DNA from: Sva-07 sp963728355
GTDB lineage: Bacteria; Actinomycetota; Acidimicrobiia; Acidimicrobiales; Ilumatobacteraceae
Direction: 5' to 3'
DNA length: 64,000 nucleotides
NCBI GenBank assembly: GCA_963728355.1
Contig: CAVSJQ010000001.1
Span: 496,001 to 560,000, forward strand
The position numbers and the translations under genes were made by a program. This document shows, in pieces, positions 60,357 to 64,000 of the stretch. Below the pieces are notes generated by a model that did not search any database, was not told the DNA's origin, and worked only from the letters and a program-made list of their open reading frames with translations. The stretch's first letter is position 1; every line of letters starts with the position of its first letter.

Positions 60357-62393
60357 TCAGCCCGGGGCCTGGAGCGCGCCCTCGATGAGTGCGGCGTAGT
60401 ACTCCTGGCCGTCGGGTCGCAGGTGGAAGCCGTCGCTCTGGAAACAGTCGCCGGGGCACGACTCGTCGAGATCGGCCCAGTAGAGCACCGACACGTTGTC
60501 GAAGGTGCTGGCGGCATCGAAGATCAAGGCGTTGTTGCCCTCGGTCCAGGAGCGATCCACGTCGATCGTCAACAGCAGGACCTGGGGAACCCCGGACAGC
60601 GCTTCCATCATTGCGGTCAGGTCGTCGGCATTGATGTCCCCGTTGGTGCCGAGGTGGACGACCACCACGTCGCCGAGTCGACCCGCGGCGTTCAGTTGTT
60701 CGATGACGGCGCGGCCGTCGGAGAACTGGCGACTCTCGACAGCGTCGACCACGAACCCGCGGTTGGCGAGCTCGCCGGCCGCGCCGAGCATCACCGAGTC
60801 GCCGAGCGCGAACTGTGCGATCGGGGCAGGCGGTTGCGTGGTCGTGGTCGTCGTCTCCGCCGGCGGAGGTGCCGGGACGCCGGAGCCGGACGGATCGGCG
60901 GCGGAATCGGGAGCGCTCGAGTCGTCCGTGACGACGGCGGGCTCGGTGGGATCGGCGCCCGAACACGTCGGATCGTTGACCACATCGCAGGTGAACTGGG
61001 CACCTTGGTCGAGCGTCTGACGGACCTCGTTCTCCTCGACCGATGCCGTCGCGAGGCTCACGCCCGCAAACAGGGAGAGCGCTGCGACGACGGCGCCGAT
61101 GCCGAGCAGTGCGTTGCGTGGTCCGGCGACGGGCGATCGGGCGATCCGTGCGAGCGAGGATCGGAACGTCCCCTTGCGGATCGGCGTCTCGATCAACCGG
61201 TACGACGCCTCGGTGACGATGCCGGTCAGGATCATCGCGAAGACGAACTCGTGGAACTTCAGGTGCACACCGGCGATCTCACGGATGATCTGATAGATCG
61301 GCCAGTGGTAGAGGTACAACCCGTACGACCGGGTCCCGATCCACAGCAGCACCGGGATGCTGAGGACCTTCGAGGTGGCGGCGCGATCATGCGTCACCCC
61401 GGCGATCACCATCAGCGTGGCGATCGCACACAGCAGGAATCCGCCACGGAAGAGGACGGGGTTTCCGCCGTCGGGGCCGATCAGCCACATCCACCACGCC
61501 ATCGCGGCCAGCCCCAGCATGCCGCCCAGTGCCACCAGGTCGAGCAAGCGACCCTTGGTACGCAGCGGCCCTCGCATGAGCGCCACGGGACGCCACACCA
61601 TCGCGAACGCCGCACCGAGCAGGAGCCCCGCCGCGCGGCTGAAGGTACCGAGGTAGGACCAGTCGAACTTGGAGATCTCCTTGCCGAACACCGACCAGTA
61701 CGCGTCCGGCGTGACCTCGGGGGTGCCGATCGGACCCGAGGTGTACACGAGGGCCGTGACGATGGTGATGCCGAGCGCCGCGAGCACGAGCCAACGGCTG
61801 ATGTCGGCGATCCGTCGTGAGCCGACCCGCAGGAGCGCGAACATCACCAGCGGCCACACGACGTAGAACTGTTCTTCCACCGCCAGACTCCAGAGGTGCC
61901 GCAACGGTGCGAATTCGTTGGCGGCCGTGTATCCCGCACCGGTCCAGATCTGGTACCAGTTCGACACGTAGAGCAGGGCGGCAATCACGTCGCCGCGCAG
62001 CTTGCCCAGTGCCTCGCGTTGGAACAGCGCGGTCCAGATCGTCAGTGCGATCAACAACGTGAACAGCGCAGGAAGCAGCCGCCGGGCTCGCCGGATCCAG
62101 AAGTGCCGCATGTCCACCGTCGAGGTGCGTTCCTTCTCCGAGATCAACAACAGGGTGATCAGGTAGCCCGAGATGACGAAGAACACCTCGACGCCGAGGT
62201 AGCCGCCGGGCAACCAGTCGCTGTTCGCGTGGTACACCATCACCGCCACGACGGCGAACGCCCGCATCCCGTCGAGGCCGGGGAGATAGGGAACTCGACT
62301 GATCTCGGAACGCGCCGTGCGCCGATGCGGCCGCGACGTCGGTCGCGTGGCAGCACGCGTCGGTGTGCCCGAGGCGTCGGCGGTTGCAGTCAT
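60357..62393 (-). CDS. Membrane acyltransferase with C-terminal SGNH domain, copy 2
   Basis: A 678-residue paralogue. It shares the acyltransferase-3 core almost verbatim (YLPGLDGMRAFAVVAVMVYH, FAPLRHLWSLAVEEQF, DVIAALLYVSNWYQIW) and the SGNH block FALGDSVMLGAAGELANRGF with HLGTNGD and DGFHLRPDGQEYY. The N-terminal extension (MTATADASGTPTRAATRPTSRPHRRT) is basic and Thr-rich, and the inter-domain linker differs (FTCDVVNDPTCSGADPTEP, two Cys). The ATG at 62393 is used; the longer frame from 62519 runs into metF. Tandem duplication with diverged linkers suggests different acceptors. Confidence 0.9.
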   Translation of the reverse strand: MTATADASGTPTRAATRPTSRPHRRTARSEISRVPYLPGLDGMRAFAVVAVMVYHANSDWLPGGYLGVEVFFVISGYLITLLLISEKERTSTVDMRHFWIRRARRLLPALFTLLIALTIWTALFQREALGKLRGDVIAALLYVSNWYQIWTGAGYTAANEFAPLRHLWSLAVEEQFYVVWPLVMFALLRVGSRRIADISRWLVLAALGITIVTALVYTSGPIGTPEVTPDAYWSVFGKEISKFDWSYLGTFSRAAGLLLGAAFAMVWRPVALMRGPLRTKGRLLDLVALGGMLGLAAMAWWMWLIGPDGGNPVLFRGGFLLCAIATLMVIAGVTHDRAATSKVLSIPVLLWIGTRSYGLYLYHWPIYQIIREIAGVHLKFHEFVFAMILTGIVTEASYRLIETPIRKGTFRSSLARIARSPVAGPRNALLGIGAVVAALSLFAGVSLATASVEENEVRQTLDQGAQFTCDVVNDPTCSGADPTEPAVVTDDSSAPDSAADPSGSGVPAPPPAETTTTTTQPPAPIAQFALGDSVMLGAAGELANRGFVVDAVESRQFSDGRAVIEQLNAAGRLGDVVVVHLGTNGDINADDLTAMMEALSGVPQVLLLTIDVDRSWTEGNNALIFDAASTFDNVSVLYWADLDESCPGDCFQSDGFHLRPDGQEYYAALIEGALQAPG

Positions 62394-62410
62394 GTGGCGA
62401 CCAGTATCGC

Positions 62411-63268
62411 TCAAGCCGTGGTCAGCCCGAGGTTCAGGCAGATCTCCACGACCGACTCGGGCCGGTTGAGGGCGTACAGGTGCAGGCCGGGCGTGCCCGC
62501 GTCGATCAGGTCGCTGCACAGCTGCGTGGCGACGTCGACGCCGATCCGACGCACCTCCTCCGGATCGTCGGTGGCGTCCAGACGGTCGGCGAGCCAGCCC
62601 GGCAGTGCGGCGCCGCTCAGTTCGGCCATCCGCTTCACCATCGCCTTGTTGTTGATCGGCATGATGCCGGGCAGCACCGGCTTGTCGACACCGAGTTCGG
62701 ACAACTCCTCGACCAGTCGCACCCAGTGCTCGACCTCGAAGAAGAACTGGGTCAGTGCGAAATCAGCGATCGCGAGCTTGTCGGCGAGATGCCGGCGATC
62801 GGTGGCGCGGTCGGGCGAACGCGGGTGCACCTCGGGGTGCGCCGCGACACCGGTGGCGAACCTGCCGGCCGACACGACGTCGTCGAGCAGATCCATGGCG
62901 TAGCGGTAGTCACCGGCCTCTTCCACGCCGCCGGCCGGTGGGTCACCGCCGAGTGCGAGGATGTTCTCGATGCCGAGCTCGGCGTAGTGGTCGAGCAACG
63001 AGCCGACGTCGCTGCGCCGGTGGCCACGGCAGGTGAGGTGCGGCATCGGGGTCCACGAGGTCTCGCCGAGCATCCACGCCACCACGTCGCCGGTGCGGTG
63101 GCGGTCGGAGCCGCCGGCGCCGTAGGTGATCGACACGAAGTCGGGATGCAGGGACTCGATGGCGGCGACGGTCCGCCCGAGCGTCAGGGTGGCGGCCGGC
63201 GTCTTGGGCGGGAAGAACTCGAACGACAGTGTCCGTTTGCTCGCCAGGAGATCGGGGATCCGCACCAT
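62411..63268 (-). CDS. metF: Methylenetetrahydrofolate reductase
   Basis: Makes 5-methyltetrahydrofolate for methionine synthesis. The 285-residue catalytic barrel starts with the family pattern SKRTLSFEFFPPKTPAA, has the FAD-binding SITYGAGGSDRHRTGD and ALGGDPPAGG stretches and the conserved FFFEVEHWVRLVEEL and GIMPINNKAMVKRMAELSGA. No regulatory domain is present, as in most bacteria. It starts 7 nt after a TAGCCT hexamer and is followed after 17 nt by the acyltransferase pair. Confidence 0.96.
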   Translation of the reverse strand: MVRIPDLLASKRTLSFEFFPPKTPAATLTLGRTVAAIESLHPDFVSITYGAGGSDRHRTGDVVAWMLGETSWTPMPHLTCRGHRRSDVGSLLDHYAELGIENILALGGDPPAGGVEEAGDYRYAMDLLDDVVSAGRFATGVAAHPEVHPRSPDRATDRRHLADKLAIADFALTQFFFEVEHWVRLVEELSELGVDKPVLPGIMPINNKAMVKRMAELSGAALPGWLADRLDATDDPEEVRRIGVDVATQLCSDLIDAGTPGLHLYALNRPESVVEICLNLGLTTA

Positions 63269-63275
63269 CGGACAG

Positions 63276-63281
63276 AGGCTA
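63276..63281 (-). promoter_or_regulatory. Candidate leaderless -10 box of metF
   Basis: On the minus strand TAGCCT ends 7 nt before the ATG at 63268. Confidence 0.5.
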
Positions 63282-63394
63282 CCGAGCGGTACGGCGGCGA
63301 GTCCGGCTTCGAATCACGACCGCACGAGCATCGCCACGACCCGTTTCCGGCTGTGTTAGGTTCCCGCCGTCGAACACGATAAAGGGGACGGGGA

Positions 63395-63781
63395 ATGCCG
63401 ATCATCGAGAACTGGAAACTGGTCGTACTGGAACGTTATGCGAAGTTCGACGGTCGAGCCGGCCGAGCGGAGTTCTGGTGGTTCGTCTTGGCCAACATCG
63501 TGCTGTACGTCGCCCTGGCGATCGTGATCAGCATCGGATTCGCGATCTCGACGGCGCTCGGCGTCATCATCGCCTTGCTGGCGGCTGCGGCATACATCGC
63601 ACTGATCATCCCGTCGATCGCCGTGGCGATCCGCCGTCTCCACGACACCGACAAGTCGGGTTGGTGGTTGTTGATCTCGTTCATCCCGTTCGGCGGACTC
63701 GTGCTGTTGGTGTTCTACGCCATGGAGGGCACCAACGGGCCGAACGGACACGGCGTCGGTCCCGAACCAGCCGCCGCCTGA
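63395..63781 (+). CDS. DUF805 small membrane protein
   Basis: A 128-residue membrane protein with about three hydrophobic segments, starting MPIIENWKLVVLERYAKFDG. The family pattern RAGRAEFWWFVL is followed by the charged RRLHDTDKSGWWLL motif between helices. The role of DUF805 is unknown; it is widespread in bacteria. A GGGGACGGGG stretch lies directly before the ATG at 63395 and may serve as a ribosome site. Confidence 0.88.
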   Translation: MPIIENWKLVVLERYAKFDGRAGRAEFWWFVLANIVLYVALAIVISIGFAISTALGVIIALLAAAAYIALIIPSIAVAIRRLHDTDKSGWWLLISFIPFGGLVLLVFYAMEGTNGPNGHGVGPEPAAA

Positions 63782-63825
63782 CCCTGGTTCCCGGAGACCG
63801 GATCTCGGGGAACCACGCCGCCGCC

Positions 63826-64000
63826 TCAGTGACGGAAGTGGCGCTGGCCGGTGAAGACCATGGCGATGCCGTGTTCATCGGCGGCGGAGATCACCTCGTC
63901 GTCTCGCACGGACCCTCCCGGCTGGATCACGCACGCGATCCCGGCCGCCGCGGCAGCGTCGAGGCCGTCACGGAACGGGAAGAACGCATCGCTCGCACAT
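63826..64000 (-). CDS. purH: Bifunctional purine biosynthesis protein PurH, C-terminal end (partial)
   Basis: Only the last 57 residues lie in the window, reading CASDAFFPFRDGLDAAAA and ending IAMVFTGQRHFRH. This is the very conserved end of the AICAR formyltransferase domain, which adds the last carbon of the purine ring. The gene starts beyond position 64000. The stop lies 45 nt from the convergent DUF805 stop. Confidence 0.9.
   Translation of the reverse strand, partial: CASDAFFPFRDGLDAAAAAGIACVIQPGGSVRDDEVISAADEHGIAMVFTGQRHFRH

Noticed and set aside
57313..60399. A 1028-codon open frame on the plus strand
   Set aside because: It is antisense to mdh and the acyltransferase. High G+C content produces long open frames opposite real genes; its translation is Arg/Asp-rich with no domain.

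Overview
The window is 64 kb of gap-poor, high-G+C chromosomal DNA. Two WhiB regulators, a RegX3/SenX3-PhoU-Pst phosphate locus, ABC-2 transporters of the DrrAB type, a membrane pyrophosphatase, a zincin of the DUF2342 type, DUF3097 and DUF4349 proteins and a TatA all point to an actinobacterium. MreB, the Lnt-type protein and the repeated N-terminal motif PHERTWRHPSELG suggest class Acidimicrobiia, near Ilumatobacter; this placement is inference. There is no rRNA, tRNA, CRISPR array, prophage or insertion sequence that I can see.

Layout. 1-8.8 kb: sortase, an Lnt-like protein, Dtd, an aldose epimerase, a tightly coupled glycosyltransferase / methyltransferase / alpha-alpha toroid trio, an acyltransferase and an MFS exporter. 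8.8-20.6 kb: a methyltransferase, a nitroreductase, a TesB thioesterase, a PQQ-type sugar dehydrogenase lipoprotein, then a minus-strand run moaE - small membrane protein - mreB - RNB nuclease - leader peptide - RIO kinase, and an epimerase, a zincin and an MFS protein. 20.7-30.2 kb: the complete phosphate module on the minus strand in the order small protein - ppk - [PHO boxes] - pstS - pstC - pstA - pstB - phoU - senX3 - regX3. 30.4-36.6 kb: two whiB genes around tatA, and a MoxR-type AAA ATPase with its VWA partner, split by a cyclase and a GH1-like pseudoenzyme on the other strand. 36.8-45.9 kb: a GH2-like protein, succinate dehydrogenase (three subunits) and, divergently, the pyrophosphatase. 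45.9-64 kb: DUF3097, an SDR, DUF4349, phosphoketolase, an ABC exporter, Fpg/Nei, PNP, a META lipoprotein, malate dehydrogenase, two tandem acyltransferase-SGNH proteins, metF, DUF805 and the 3' end of purH.

The non-coding layer is the most novel part. A 41-42 nt nested palindrome occurs five times, always just past the stop of a plus-strand gene. A second 31-nt inverted repeat occurs twice. A pair of related hairpins sits in tandem between sdhC and the pyrophosphatase. A 15-codon leader ORF with a perfect Shine-Dalgarno is bracketed by 13-nt direct repeats ahead of the RIO kinase. Fifteen genes carry a TANNNT hexamer 5-9 nt before the start codon, which suggests widespread leaderless transcription. 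Several enzymes have lost key residues: Lnt Cys to Ser, zincin HExxH to HExxG, GH1 without both catalytic Glu, and GH2 with its acid/base Glu changed to Asp.
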